The notes under the pieces were generated by a model that saw nothing but the letters and a program-made list of their open reading frames with translations, made no database searches and was not told where the DNA came from. A stretch of DNA of 64,000 nucleotides, taken from Chitinophaga caseinilytica. GTDB lineage: Bacteria > Bacteroidota > Bacteroidia > Chitinophagales > Chitinophagaceae. Positions within the stretch are counted from its first letter, which is position 1, and the number at the start of each line of letters is the position of its first letter. The position numbers and the translations under genes are program-made. The stretch covers positions 3,455,001 to 3,519,000 of the forward strand of contig NZ_CP150096.1 of assembly GCF_038396765.1 (NCBI RefSeq). The letters are read 5' to 3'. Below are positions 19,001 through 27,706 of the stretch, in pieces.

Positions 19001-19125
19001 CCGGGCAGAATCTCATTACCTGGGCAAAAGACATGAAGGATTTCGACCCGGAAGCGAGCGCCAGCAACGGGAACTATTATCCGCAGCAGAAAGTGATCAC
19101 CGTGGGCTTAAACGTTAATTTCTAA
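16009..19125 (+). CDS. SusC/RagA TonB-linked outer-membrane protein
   Basis: This 1038-residue transporter has a signal peptide ending near GFSQ (residue 31). The carboxypeptidase-like domain (about 35-110, VTGTVVNEQGQPLPGATISI) is followed by the plug with DEVIVVGYGTQKRTS, TAPLVIVDGVPR and ANGVILVTTKKG, then a large barrel. There is no STN domain, so control is not through FecR. The SusD gene starts 13 bp after the stop. Together with the two flanking GH2 enzymes it forms a PUL for a galactoside or related beta-linked glycan, which is an inference from the enzyme types. Confidence 0.95.
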   Translation: MKLGKQHHVLPLVSGLFILLFQFIHFPGFSQATRKVTGTVVNEQGQPLPGATISIKGRPANAITDDNGKFSISVSGENVVLVATHMASSPMEIAVGDQTDIRFVLQPLDKKLDEVIVVGYGTQKRTSLTAAVSSIKGSEVASLPVANLSNALGGRVPGVIFKQGSGEPGYDGSSILIRGFSTTGNTAPLVIVDGVPRSFQQLDPNSVASFTILKDAAAVAPYGVAGANGVILVTTKKGSAGKPQLSYNGYYGWQNPTVLPKMVTSFEYATMRNAAAANAGTAPVYDDNALQKYKDGSDPDLFPVNDPLRTLINRNAPMMGHNLSVSGGSEKVKYFGALGYLSQDGMWGPTNFKRYNLTSNVEAQVTNTTKFSISLSGRVEDRRYPARSAGSIFDQLYRTPPVAPVLFSNGLWGSYIGRSAYGNIYKSGYSNDLRQILLSQVSVEQKLPLKGLTAKAVFSYDYNDPNGGTVKTWATPIPYYAITDASTRPYTITQIGSDGPQKPTYNVSFGQSQAFTYQGFLTYANSFGKSDVGATLVLESRNTKSTSFGAGRVNYNVGIPELNNGSSNANDLSNSGSSGELKQRGMIFRLTYAYAGKYMFEASGRYDGHYVFAPGQRYQLFPAFSAGWRVSEEKFMENVAWLDNLKIRGSYGESGALPYIGGVLAPFQYLSAFSLLSNNAVFGGASSQGLQETAPGNAAITWEKAKKTNIGFEISVLKGLFTMEADYFIEKRNDILIANQNKVPAEYGIGLPQSNSAAVSNRGFDFSIGSTYDITRDLRVSLVANATYAKNKYVEIFELPATFNNPNRKQTGRPIGTQFGYHAIRLFQQSDDKNGNGIIDGGEYDVAQFGTLRPGDIMYEDVNGDKKIDANDQKVIGNPSTPQLIYGFSPTISYKGIDLNLLFQGAGAGSFLLNGQAAYPFFNSGSALATTLDYWTPTNTGALYPRVLPQPSQNSTQVSDWWMRKVNYLRMKSVELGYSLPKDLVAKARLQSVRAYVSGQNLITWAKDMKDFDPEASASNGNYYPQQKVITVGLNVNF

Positions 19126-19138
19126 AATTTTGACCGAG

Positions 19139-20803
19139 ATGATGAAAAAGCATATATCGATAATCGGATGCTGTTTGTTGATGGGGGCAGCTTCGCTGAC
19201 ATCCTGTTCAGACAAACAACTGGATGTGGAACCGCGCGACAGGCTTACAGACGCCAATGTCTGGACCGATCCCGGCGCTTCCGACCTTTTCCTGAACGAT
19301 ATCTACCGCAGCCTGCCCGACGGCAACAACTGGTACGATCCGGTAGAGAACTGGTCAGACAATGCGATCTGCGGATTTGCCTGGCCCACCTCCCGGACGC
19401 TCGTCCAGCAAGCACTCTATTCTCCCGCAAACGCAGGCCTGTCGGGCGAAGTGAGCAATATGTACAACTGGTCTACCAACTACACCTATATTCGCAAATG
19501 CAACGTGTTCATCAAGAACGTGACCGCATCTTCCTCTCTTTCCGCCGATTATAAAAAAGGAAGGCTGGCCCAGGCCCGCTTTCTGCGCGCCTATTTTTAC
19601 CACAACCTCTGGATGGCCTTCGGCGGCGTACCCGTGATCACCGATGTGCTCGACGTGGAAACACAGGGCAACGACGTGTTCCGGGCACGCAACACTTCCG
19701 CAGAAACACTGAAATTCATTACCGACGAATGCGCCGCCATCTACGCCGACCTGCCGCCCGTGCCAAATTCCGGCAAGATCGGGAAAGGTGCCGCCATGGC
19801 GCTGAAAGGCTGGTGTGAGCTGTTTGCCGGGAATTGGGCCGCCGCTGCCGCGAGCAATAAAAAAATCATGGACGAGCTGGATTACGACCTCGATCCCGAC
19901 TACGCGGCGCTGTTCCTCAGCAAAGGCAACGCCAGCAAAGAATCCATTCTCTACCGCGAATACGCGCCCCCGGGATCGGGCAAAGGCGGCAGCCTCGACG
20001 GGCTCATCGGCCCCACGTTCACCAAAGGCGGCGCAGAAACCTCCTGGGGCGGCATGAACCCCACGCAAGACCTCGTGGAAGACTATGCCATGGCCAACGG
20101 GAAAGTCATCACCGACCCCACGTCCGGCTACAACCCGCAAAAGCCGTACGAAAACCGGGAAAAACGTTTTTACCAGTCTATCGTATATGACGGCTCCTGG
20201 TTCTACAACGATACGATTTTCACCCGCCGCGGGATCGGAAGCCCCAACGAGATAGACCTCACCGACCGCGACGATGCCGGCCAAACCGGGTATTATCCCC
20301 GCAAGCGCATGGCCACCGATATTACGCTGGGCGCCGCCAGCTGGGACGGCTTCACCAGCTACCAGAACTACATCATTTTCCGGTATGCGGAAGTGCTGCT
20401 GAACTATGCCGAAGCGCAGAACGAAGCCGTAGGCCCCGATGCAACGGTATACGCCGCGGTAGACGCTGTACGTGGCCGCTCCGATCTCACCGGCCTGCCG
20501 GCGGGCATGGGCAAAGACCAGATGCGCACGGCCATCCGCCGGGAAAGAAGGGTGGAATTGGCGTTTGAAGACAAGCGTTACTGGGACCTCATCCGCTGGA
20601 AAATCGCCGAAGTGAACCTGAACCGCCCCCTGCGCGGGATTTCCATTACCGTGGCGCCCAACGGATCGCTGCAATACGCGCCGGTAGACGCGCGCGGCGG
20701 CGACCGGAAATTTTTCGCCAACAAAAACTATTTATTCCCCATACCGCAAAGCGTGATCGAACAGAATCCGAAATTGCAGGGCAAACAAAACCCTGGCTAC
20801 TGA
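19139..20803 (+). CDS. RagB/SusD family nutrient-uptake lipoprotein
   Basis: This is the partner lipoprotein of the preceding SusC. The preferred start is the ATG at 19139 (a TTG at 19130 is also in frame), giving 554 residues with a lipobox at LTSC (C23). The N-terminal SusD-like domain (DANVWTDPGASDLFLNDIYR) and the C-terminal RagB/SusD domain (FRYAEVLLNYAEAQNEA, RRERRVELAFEDKRYWDLIRW) are clear. It probably binds oligosaccharide at the cell surface and hands it to SusC. A weak hairpin terminator follows. Confidence 0.94.
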   Translation: MMKKHISIIGCCLLMGAASLTSCSDKQLDVEPRDRLTDANVWTDPGASDLFLNDIYRSLPDGNNWYDPVENWSDNAICGFAWPTSRTLVQQALYSPANAGLSGEVSNMYNWSTNYTYIRKCNVFIKNVTASSSLSADYKKGRLAQARFLRAYFYHNLWMAFGGVPVITDVLDVETQGNDVFRARNTSAETLKFITDECAAIYADLPPVPNSGKIGKGAAMALKGWCELFAGNWAAAAASNKKIMDELDYDLDPDYAALFLSKGNASKESILYREYAPPGSGKGGSLDGLIGPTFTKGGAETSWGGMNPTQDLVEDYAMANGKVITDPTSGYNPQKPYENREKRFYQSIVYDGSWFYNDTIFTRRGIGSPNEIDLTDRDDAGQTGYYPRKRMATDITLGAASWDGFTSYQNYIIFRYAEVLLNYAEAQNEAVGPDATVYAAVDAVRGRSDLTGLPAGMGKDQMRTAIRRERRVELAFEDKRYWDLIRWKIAEVNLNRPLRGISITVAPNGSLQYAPVDARGGDRKFFANKNYLFPIPQSVIEQNPKLQGKQNPGY

Positions 20804-20829
20804 TTTTAATACAATCTTGATTGATAAAC

Positions 20830-20860
20830 ACTCTCTGATTTTCCAGTCGGGGAGTTTTTA
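20830..20860 (+). terminator. Probable terminator after SusD
   Basis: ACTCTCTGA (20830-20838) pairs with TCGGGGAGT (20847-20855), with two G-T pairs and an 8-base loop, followed by TTTTT. It is of moderate strength and could allow partial read-through into the GH2 gene. Confidence 0.6.
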
Positions 20861-20927
20861 TTTGTCAAGCCCCTCATCCATTGTTTGTAACGCCGATTCC
20901 TTGTACTTTGAACGAACAACTTAATTT

Positions 20928-23900
20928 ATGAAACTGAGAACGAACGATTGGATATTGGGATCGATGCTGTTTGCCGGCATGGCCGCCACGCTGCCTTCGC
21001 AGGCGCAGGAACGGATGTCGCTCGCCGGGAGGTGGGCCGTGCAGCTGGATGCGGACAGCGCATATTTCAACCGGAATACACCGCCGCGCACTTTTCAGCA
21101 TACCATGCAATTGCCCGGGACCACCGACCAGGCGCGTATCGGACAAAAAACGACGGGCTCCGATTACGGTATCCTGACCCGTGCCTACAAACATGTTGGT
21201 CCCGCCTGGTATCGCCGGCAGATCACCGTACCGGCGGGCTGGGCCGGGAAGGAGGTGAGCCTGTTCCTGGAGCGGGTGTTGTGGGAAAGCAGGGTTTTTA
21301 TCGACGGAAAGGAAATCTCCCGCCTGTCGCCCCTCTACGTTCCGCACCGCCATACCCTCGGCAAACTGGCGCCCGGCACCCATACGATCGATATCTGCGT
21401 GAACAACGATCTCATTCATAACATCGGCGATAAAGGGCACGGCTATACGGAATACACCCAAAGCATCTGGAACGGCATCGTGGGCCGGCTGGAATTGCAG
21501 GCCACACCGGCTTTTTCCATCGAAAGGGCGAAGTTTTACCCGGATGCGGAAAAAATGGAGATGCGGGTGGAAGTAATGGTGAAAAGCGATGTTGCCACGG
21601 ATGTGGAAGCATCGGTTGTCGTGAACGATCCGAAAACGGGTAAAGTGGTGAAGAACACCGTCCGCAAGTTGCGTATTCCAGCCGGCGATACCCTGGTGGC
21701 GTTTGCTCCCGTGGGCTGGGACCATGTCCGGCTGTGGGACGAATTCAGTCCAAATCTATACGATGTAAAGGTGGAATTGAAGCAGGGGGAAAATACCGTT
21801 CAGTGGAACGATAAGATCGGGTTCCGGAAAGTGTCTGCTTCGCGGAATAAAATCCTCGTGAACGGAAAGGCGACGTTCGTCCGCGGGAACCTCGACTGTG
21901 TACATTTCCCCCTCACCGGCTATCCTTCCTGCGACGTGAAAGAATGGGAGCGGATATTCCAAAAGTACCAGGAATTCGGGCTGAACACCGTCCGTTTCCA
22001 CTCCTGGACGCCGCCGCGCGCGGCTTTCGAAGCGGCAGACAAAATGGGGATTTACATCCAGACGGAAATCATCTGGCTGGATTGGTGGATGGCCGGCGAA
22101 CAGAAAACCCGGCCGGAGATGAACACGAAAAACTATCCCCAGGGGCTGGGCAAGAACCCCAGTGCCGACGCTTTCGTGCAGGCGGAAATGAAACGCGTGA
22201 TCGACGAATACGGCAATCATCCGTCGTTCCTCTTTTTCTGCATCGGCAACGAACTGGGCAATTCCGATTTCGACGTGATGCAAAAGTGGATCGAAAAGGC
22301 CAAGGCCGACGATCCGCGCAGGCTGTATTCCGTGTCTACGGCGCGGAAGATCATGCCGGTGGATGATTACATGGTGACGCACAACATCCCGGAGGTGGGC
22401 GGCACTTACGGATACAGCATGAACAAAACCGACGCGGGGCTGGAAGCCAATTACAGCCGGGCGAACATTCCCGTTATCGCGCATGAAGTAGGGCAGGCGC
22501 CCGTTCATCCGCTGTGGAGCGAGATCGGGAAATACACCGGCGTGCTGAAAGCCCGCAACCTCGAAGGTTTCCGGGATATGGCGCTGAAAAACGGTGTGGC
22601 TTCGCAGGATAAGGATTTTCACAGCTCCACGGGCAAGCTGCAGCAACTGTTGTATAAAAACCTCATCGAGAATATCCAGCTGGCGCCCTCCAGCGCCGGG
22701 TTCCAGCTGCTGAGCCTGCAGGATTACCAGGGCCAGGGCGAAGCGCTCATCGGGTGGCTGGATTGTTTCTGGGACGATAAAGGCACCACTTCCGCGAAAG
22801 ATTTTCGCGGGTACAGCAATGCCGTAGTGCCGCTGGTCCGCACGCCTACGTTCACCTACACCCACGCCGATACGCTGCGCATGGGCATGGAAGTGGCGAA
22901 CTTTTTCAAATCCGACCTGAATGGACCGCTGCTTTGGGAAATCACCGATGCCGCCGGAAAGAAGCTGCATAGCGGAAAGGCCCGCCAGTCGGTATTTCCG
23001 CAGGGCGCGCTCACGAAAGCGGATAGCCTCAACCTGCCGTTGGGGGATTTCCCCGGCCAGGCAGGCCAATATACTTTCCGGTTGTATTTCGCGGACAATA
23101 AGTATAGCAACAGCTGGCAGTTCTTCGTGTTCCCGCCGGCGGAAAAACATACGGTCAATACCGACGGCATTTATGTAAGCGATGCCTGGAACCATTCGGT
23201 AGACAGTGTGCTGGCGAAAGGAGGGAAGGTGTTGTTGCTGGCAGACAAGCTCGGCAACAAGCGGACCTCGGCGCCGGTGAGCTTTGCGCCGCTTTTCTGG
23301 AGCGCCAGTTTCTTCCCGGGCCAGAGCAATGAAACGCTCGGCTCGCGCATCGATACCAGCAGCGAAGCGTTCCGCCATTTCCCGACGAGCGATTTCACGA
23401 ACTGGCAATGGTTTAGAATTACGCCCGGTGCGAAGTATTTCAAGCTGACCGGCATGCCGGCGGCATATACACCCATCGCGCAGCCTGTTTCCGATTTCCA
23501 TTTCAACGAAAAACTGGGCAGCATTTTCGAAACGCGCATCGGCGCCGGGAAGTTGCTGGTTTGCGGATACAACCTTCGTCAACCTGCGAACGCATACGCC
23601 CATCAATTGTACTACAGCCTCGTGCAATACATGAACAGCGCGGCTTTCAGTCCGAAATCGGCACTGCCGGAAGCGCGGTTGAAGGAAATCCTGGCCCAAA
23701 CCGAGGTGGCGGCCCCCACTTCGCCGCTGCCCAACGAGTTCAACGGCGCGGCATTGTTCATCAGCGCGGGCCGGAACGCTTCCGCTTCCAAAGACTGGGC
23801 TGCGGAAGACGATGCCGTGATCGCCAGCAAAGGTTATAAATACAGCGCCACCGGCCTGCGGACCATCCGCCGCGACAGCGTCAGCGCCTGGGCCGGGAGG

Positions 23901-24167
23901 AATTTTTCCATCGAGCTCCAACCGCCCGCCGGCGTTAAGGGATATGTATATCTGCATCTCCTGAACGCCCGCAGCGGCAAGGCCTCCGGTCTCATCACGA
24001 TCGAAGGCAGGGAGCTGAAAACCGGCGACATCCCGGCAACAGGGAAATGGATCAAAATTTTCATGATGCGGGAAGATACCAACGATGGCAAGGTAGCCAT
24101 CCAGTTCGCCGCCGACAATAACAGCGGGCTGGTCGTGGACCAGCTTGTGGTGATGGAAGAAGACTAA
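20928..24167 (+). CDS. Glycoside hydrolase family 2 protein, large secreted form
   Basis: This 1079-residue enzyme has a signal peptide (cleavage near SQAQ, residue 26). A sugar-binding jelly roll (AWYRRQITVPAGWAGKE) precedes an Ig-like domain and the catalytic barrel. The predicted acid/base is E442 in CIGNELGNSD, and the predicted nucleophile is E520 in VIAHEVGQAP. The HEVGQ block differs from the SEYG block of classical beta-galactosidases and matches a group of Bacteroidota GH2 proteins whose substrate is poorly known. About 550 further residues follow the catalytic domain and include a C-terminal beta-rich module (about 960-1079) that may bind carbohydrate. It lies in the same PUL as the SusC/SusD pair directly upstream. 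Confidence 0.88.
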   Translation: MKLRTNDWILGSMLFAGMAATLPSQAQERMSLAGRWAVQLDADSAYFNRNTPPRTFQHTMQLPGTTDQARIGQKTTGSDYGILTRAYKHVGPAWYRRQITVPAGWAGKEVSLFLERVLWESRVFIDGKEISRLSPLYVPHRHTLGKLAPGTHTIDICVNNDLIHNIGDKGHGYTEYTQSIWNGIVGRLELQATPAFSIERAKFYPDAEKMEMRVEVMVKSDVATDVEASVVVNDPKTGKVVKNTVRKLRIPAGDTLVAFAPVGWDHVRLWDEFSPNLYDVKVELKQGENTVQWNDKIGFRKVSASRNKILVNGKATFVRGNLDCVHFPLTGYPSCDVKEWERIFQKYQEFGLNTVRFHSWTPPRAAFEAADKMGIYIQTEIIWLDWWMAGEQKTRPEMNTKNYPQGLGKNPSADAFVQAEMKRVIDEYGNHPSFLFFCIGNELGNSDFDVMQKWIEKAKADDPRRLYSVSTARKIMPVDDYMVTHNIPEVGGTYGYSMNKTDAGLEANYSRANIPVIAHEVGQAPVHPLWSEIGKYTGVLKARNLEGFRDMALKNGVASQDKDFHSSTGKLQQLLYKNLIENIQLAPSSAGFQLLSLQDYQGQGEALIGWLDCFWDDKGTTSAKDFRGYSNAVVPLVRTPTFTYTHADTLRMGMEVANFFKSDLNGPLLWEITDAAGKKLHSGKARQSVFPQGALTKADSLNLPLGDFPGQAGQYTFRLYFADNKYSNSWQFFVFPPAEKHTVNTDGIYVSDAWNHSVDSVLAKGGKVLLLADKLGNKRTSAPVSFAPLFWSASFFPGQSNETLGSRIDTSSEAFRHFPTSDFTNWQWFRITPGAKYFKLTGMPAAYTPIAQPVSDFHFNEKLGSIFETRIGAGKLLVCGYNLRQPANAYAHQLYYSLVQYMNSAAFSPKSALPEARLKEILAQTEVAAPTSPLPNEFNGAALFISAGRNASASKDWAAEDDAVIASKGYKYSATGLRTIRRDSVSAWAGRNFSIELQPPAGVKGYVYLHLLNARSGKASGLITIEGRELKTGDIPATGKWIKIFMMREDTNDGKVAIQFAADNNSGLVVDQLVVMEED

Positions 24168-24190
24168 GCATGCTACTCTCTGTTATATAA

Positions 24191-24229
24191 AAAGGGTTTG
24201 GTGAATGTATTTTCATCAAACCTTTTTTT
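24191..24229 (+). terminator. Rho-independent terminator after the large GH2
   Basis: GGTTTGGTGAA (24195-24205) pairs with TTCATCAAACC (24212-24222), followed by a run of seven T. It ends the 16009-24167 gene set. Confidence 0.85.
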
Positions 24230-24385
24230 GTGGCTGGTTTTGTTTTTTGTTTAGTAATAGTAAAATGCATGCCGGTGCGGACGGATAGCGCCGTTACCGT
24301 AGCATGCAAGGTGTTGAAATTCTTAAGTTCCCTGTGAGTTGGCGGCTTAATGTGTTGATGGACATCCTTGCGCAGAAGTCCGTAA

Positions 24386-24444
24386 GATAGTCCATCCCGC
24401 TGCACGATTGTCTATTGTTTAGGCTTGCTAAATGGGTAATTTCA
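24386..24444 (+). promoter_or_regulatory. Paired direct repeats and -7-like box upstream of SusC 24479
   Basis: GATAGTCCATC (24386-24396) and GATTGTCTATT (24406-24416) are direct repeats whose starts are 20 bp apart and which resemble the pair at 15430-15461. A weak -7-like box TAATTTCA (24437-24444) is centred about 30 bp after the second repeat, the same spacing as in the other promoter. The stretch 24230-24385 before it shows no gene. An AraC-family gene lies at the end of this locus (32030) and is a candidate binder. Confidence 0.45.
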
Positions 24445-24478
24445 CACTACAGTTTTTTCAACCAAATACAAATACGTT

Positions 24479-27400
24479 ATGACGATCCGCTACTCGCCGT
24501 TCAGGGGTGGGAGGGCCTCCCTATTCCCGCATCCGACGGTCCGTTGGCAGCATCTACTGTTATGCTGCGTTTTAGTATGTATGTCCTGGATACCTGGCTA
24601 TACACAACAATCTACCAGTAAAAAAATCACCGTCACGGGAACGGTTCAAGACAGTACGGGCATGCTGCTTCCCGGTATCAGCATCGGGGTGATGGGCAGC
24701 CAGGGCGTGGGCACTTCCACCGACATGAACGGCAAATTCGTGCTCGATGTTCCGGCCGACGGTGCGCTGCAGGTATCTGCCATTGGGTATGTTCCCCAAA
24801 CCATCCAGGTGAAAGGCCGCGCGGTGATCGACATCGTGCTGGAGATCGCCACCAGTAAGCTGCAAGACGTGGTGGTTACGGCTTTCGGGCGGAAGCAGCG
24901 CCGCGAGGCCACCGTAGGCTCCGTCACTTCCATCAACCCCCAACAGCTGAAAATCCCTTCCAGTAACCTCACCACCGCATTAGCCGGGCAACTGGCGGGC
25001 ATCGTGGCGTACCAGCGCAGCGGGCAGCCGGGCGCGGATAACGCCAATTTCTTCATCCGCGGGGTTACGACTTTCGGGTATAAGAACGACCCGCTCATCC
25101 TGGTCGACAACGTGGAGCTGACGGCCACCGACCTGGCGCGTTTGCAGGTAGACGATATCGCCAGTTTTTCCATCCTCAAGGATGCCAGCGCCACCGCGTT
25201 GTATGGCGCACGCGGCGCCAATGGCGTGATCCTCGTCACCACCAAGGAAGGCAAGGAAGGAAAGGCCATGATCAACTTCAGGCTGGAGAACAAAATCTCC
25301 CAACCCACGAAGGAAATCAGTCTCGCCGATCCCTTCACCTACATGCGCCTCTACAACGAAGCCAATTACAATTCCGGTATCCTGGAACCGCGCTACAATG
25401 AAAAGGAAATCCGCATGCGGCAGGATCCCAACCGCAATCCGTATGTGTACCCGGTGGTGGACTGGATGAAGGAAATCACCCGCCGCAGCACCTTCAACCA
25501 ATCCGGGAACTTCAGCGTGAGCGGAGGCGGAAAGGTAGCACGGTACTACATTTCCGGCGCCGCCAATCGCGACAACGGGACGTTGAAAGTGGACAAGATG
25601 AACAGTTTTAACAGTAATGCAAAGTTGAACAACTACCAGCTCCGCTCCAACGTGAATGTGAACATCACCAAAACTACGGAAGCCGTGGTGCGCCTGTCCG
25701 GTAACTTCGACGAATACACGGGGCCCATCGCGCCGGCGGGCTCCATTGCAACGGACATGTATTACCAGGTGCTCCATACGAGCCCGGTGGATTTTCCGGC
25801 GTATTACGCGCCGGATTCCGCCAACCAGACTACGCGCCACATTCTTTTCGGCGGTACGCCGGAGTATGGGTACACGAACCCGTACGCCAGCATCATGAAA
25901 GGGTATCAGAATTTCTCGCAGTCGCGCATGTCTGCCCAGTTCGAGGTCACGCAGAAACTGCCGTTCGTGACAGAGGGGCTTACGTTCCGGGGGCTCATTT
26001 CCACCAACCGGTTTTCATTTTTCGATGTGGTGCGGCAGTATAAGCCGTTTTACTATTATGTGGACCCGGTGACGGGGTACGACAAGCTCACGGACAAATA
26101 TACCCTCACCTGGCTGAACCCCGATCCCGGCGCGGCTACGGAATATATCGATTACGTGGCTACGCCCGGCAACCGGAAGATTTCCTCTTTCCTGTACATG
26201 CAGGGCGTGCTGGATTACGACCGCCAGTTCGGGGCGAGCAACGTGAGCGGATCGCTGGTGGCCACGCGGCAGCAGACGCTCAATGCGCAGGCTACCGATC
26301 TTCAGTCGTCTTTGCCATTCCGCAACATCGGGCTGGCGGGGCGTGCTACGTATGCCTACAAGAGCCGGTATTTCGCGGAGTTCAACTTCGGGTACAACGG
26401 CTCGGAGCGTTTCGCGGAGAAGAACCGGTTCGGGTTCTTCCCGACGTTCGGTGTGTCGTGGGTACCGTCTAACGAAGAATTCTGGCGGAACGGCGGCATT
26501 TCCGATTTCGTGCAGCGGATGAAGATCCGTGCCAGTTACGGGTTGGTGGGGAACGATGCCATTGCCGGCACGCGGTTCTACTATCTTTCCAACCTGAACC
26601 TCAACGGTGGTAATTCGTCGGTTTTCGGGATCAACAATAATTATGTCCGCAACGGCGTCCGCATCCTCAGTTACGAAAACAACGACGTAACCTGGGAAGT
26701 GGCCCGTACCACCAATATCGCCGTGGAGCTGGAAATGTTCCGCGGGTTCAATATCACGGCGGAAATCTACCGGCAGCAGCGGGACAGGATCCTCCAGGCC
26801 CGCAGCGCCATCCCCACCAGCATGGGCCTGGAAGCCACGGTGAGCGCCAATCTCGGCAAAGCCGAAGCGCGCGGGCTCGACCTGCAGGCCGATTACAAAC
26901 GGAATTTCGCCGGGGAGAAAGGATGGGTACAGGCCCGGGGGAATTTCACCTTCGCGCAGAATGAATACGTAGCGTACGAAGAACCGATGTGGGACGAGCC
27001 CTGGCGCCGCGCTGTGGGCAAAAAGCTCAACCAGGCGAAAGGGTTTATCGCGGAAAGATTGTTCGTGGACGATAAGGAAGTTGCCGCTTCGCCGGTGCAG
27101 AACTTCAACGGCGTGCCTACCCGCGGCGGCGATATCAAGTACCGTGACCTCAACGGCGACGGCGTCATCACCGAGCGCGACGAAACCTATATCGGTTACC
27201 CCACCACGCCCGAGATCGTGTACGGCTTCGGCTTGTCGGCCGGCTACAAGGCCTTCGATATTTCCGTGTTTTTCCAGGGGGTAGACCGGGTGTCTTTCTT
27301 CATCGATCCCAACGCCACCGCGCCTTTCGTGGGCAATACGCAGCTGCTGAAGGCGTATGCGGACGATCACTGGTCGGAAGAAAACCAGGACCTCATGGCC

Positions 27401-27688
27401 ACCTGGCCCCGCCTCACGGCGAACGCCAATCCCAACAACACGTTCCGGCCCAGCACCTGGTTCATGCGGAACGGCGCGTTTTTACGGTTGAAGTCGGTGG
27501 AACTGGGGTACACCCTGCCCAAGCGCATCGCGAAGAAAGCGTATATGGAGAACTGCCGGATTTACGCCAGCGGACTGAACCTCCTGACCTGGAGCGCCTT
27601 CAAGATGTGGGACCCCGAGCTGGCGGGTTCGGGCATGAACTATCCCGTGCAGCGGGTTTTCAACCTGGCCCTCAACGTTAATTTTTAA
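24479..27688 (+). CDS. SusC/RagA TonB-linked outer-membrane protein
   Basis: This is a 1069-residue transporter. A long signal region ends near GYTQQ (residue 43). The carboxypeptidase-like domain (VTGTVQDSTGMLLPGISIGV) leads into the plug, with LQDVVVTAFGRKQRREATVG, PLILVDNVEL and GANGVILVTTKEG, then the barrel ending in LALNVNF. No STN domain is present, so regulation is likely by a transcription factor rather than a FecR system. SusD follows after 18 bp, and two surface lipoproteins complete the operon. Confidence 0.95.
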   Translation: MTIRYSPFRGGRASLFPHPTVRWQHLLLCCVLVCMSWIPGYTQQSTSKKITVTGTVQDSTGMLLPGISIGVMGSQGVGTSTDMNGKFVLDVPADGALQVSAIGYVPQTIQVKGRAVIDIVLEIATSKLQDVVVTAFGRKQRREATVGSVTSINPQQLKIPSSNLTTALAGQLAGIVAYQRSGQPGADNANFFIRGVTTFGYKNDPLILVDNVELTATDLARLQVDDIASFSILKDASATALYGARGANGVILVTTKEGKEGKAMINFRLENKISQPTKEISLADPFTYMRLYNEANYNSGILEPRYNEKEIRMRQDPNRNPYVYPVVDWMKEITRRSTFNQSGNFSVSGGGKVARYYISGAANRDNGTLKVDKMNSFNSNAKLNNYQLRSNVNVNITKTTEAVVRLSGNFDEYTGPIAPAGSIATDMYYQVLHTSPVDFPAYYAPDSANQTTRHILFGGTPEYGYTNPYASIMKGYQNFSQSRMSAQFEVTQKLPFVTEGLTFRGLISTNRFSFFDVVRQYKPFYYYVDPVTGYDKLTDKYTLTWLNPDPGAATEYIDYVATPGNRKISSFLYMQGVLDYDRQFGASNVSGSLVATRQQTLNAQATDLQSSLPFRNIGLAGRATYAYKSRYFAEFNFGYNGSERFAEKNRFGFFPTFGVSWVPSNEEFWRNGGISDFVQRMKIRASYGLVGNDAIAGTRFYYLSNLNLNGGNSSVFGINNNYVRNGVRILSYENNDVTWEVARTTNIAVELEMFRGFNITAEIYRQQRDRILQARSAIPTSMGLEATVSANLGKAEARGLDLQADYKRNFAGEKGWVQARGNFTFAQNEYVAYEEPMWDEPWRRAVGKKLNQAKGFIAERLFVDDKEVAASPVQNFNGVPTRGGDIKYRDLNGDGVITERDETYIGYPTTPEIVYGFGLSAGYKAFDISVFFQGVDRVSFFIDPNATAPFVGNTQLLKAYADDHWSEENQDLMATWPRLTANANPNNTFRPSTWFMRNGAFLRLKSVELGYTLPKRIAKKAYMENCRIYASGLNLLTWSAFKMWDPELAGSGMNYPVQRVFNLALNVNF

Positions 27689-27706
27689 CTCCCAACACCG
27701 CAATGC

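Noticed and set aside
21756-23957. Long open frame (733 codons) opposite the large GH2
   Set aside because: Shadow of the GH2 gene; sequence is rich in Arg, Gly and Val with no domain signature.
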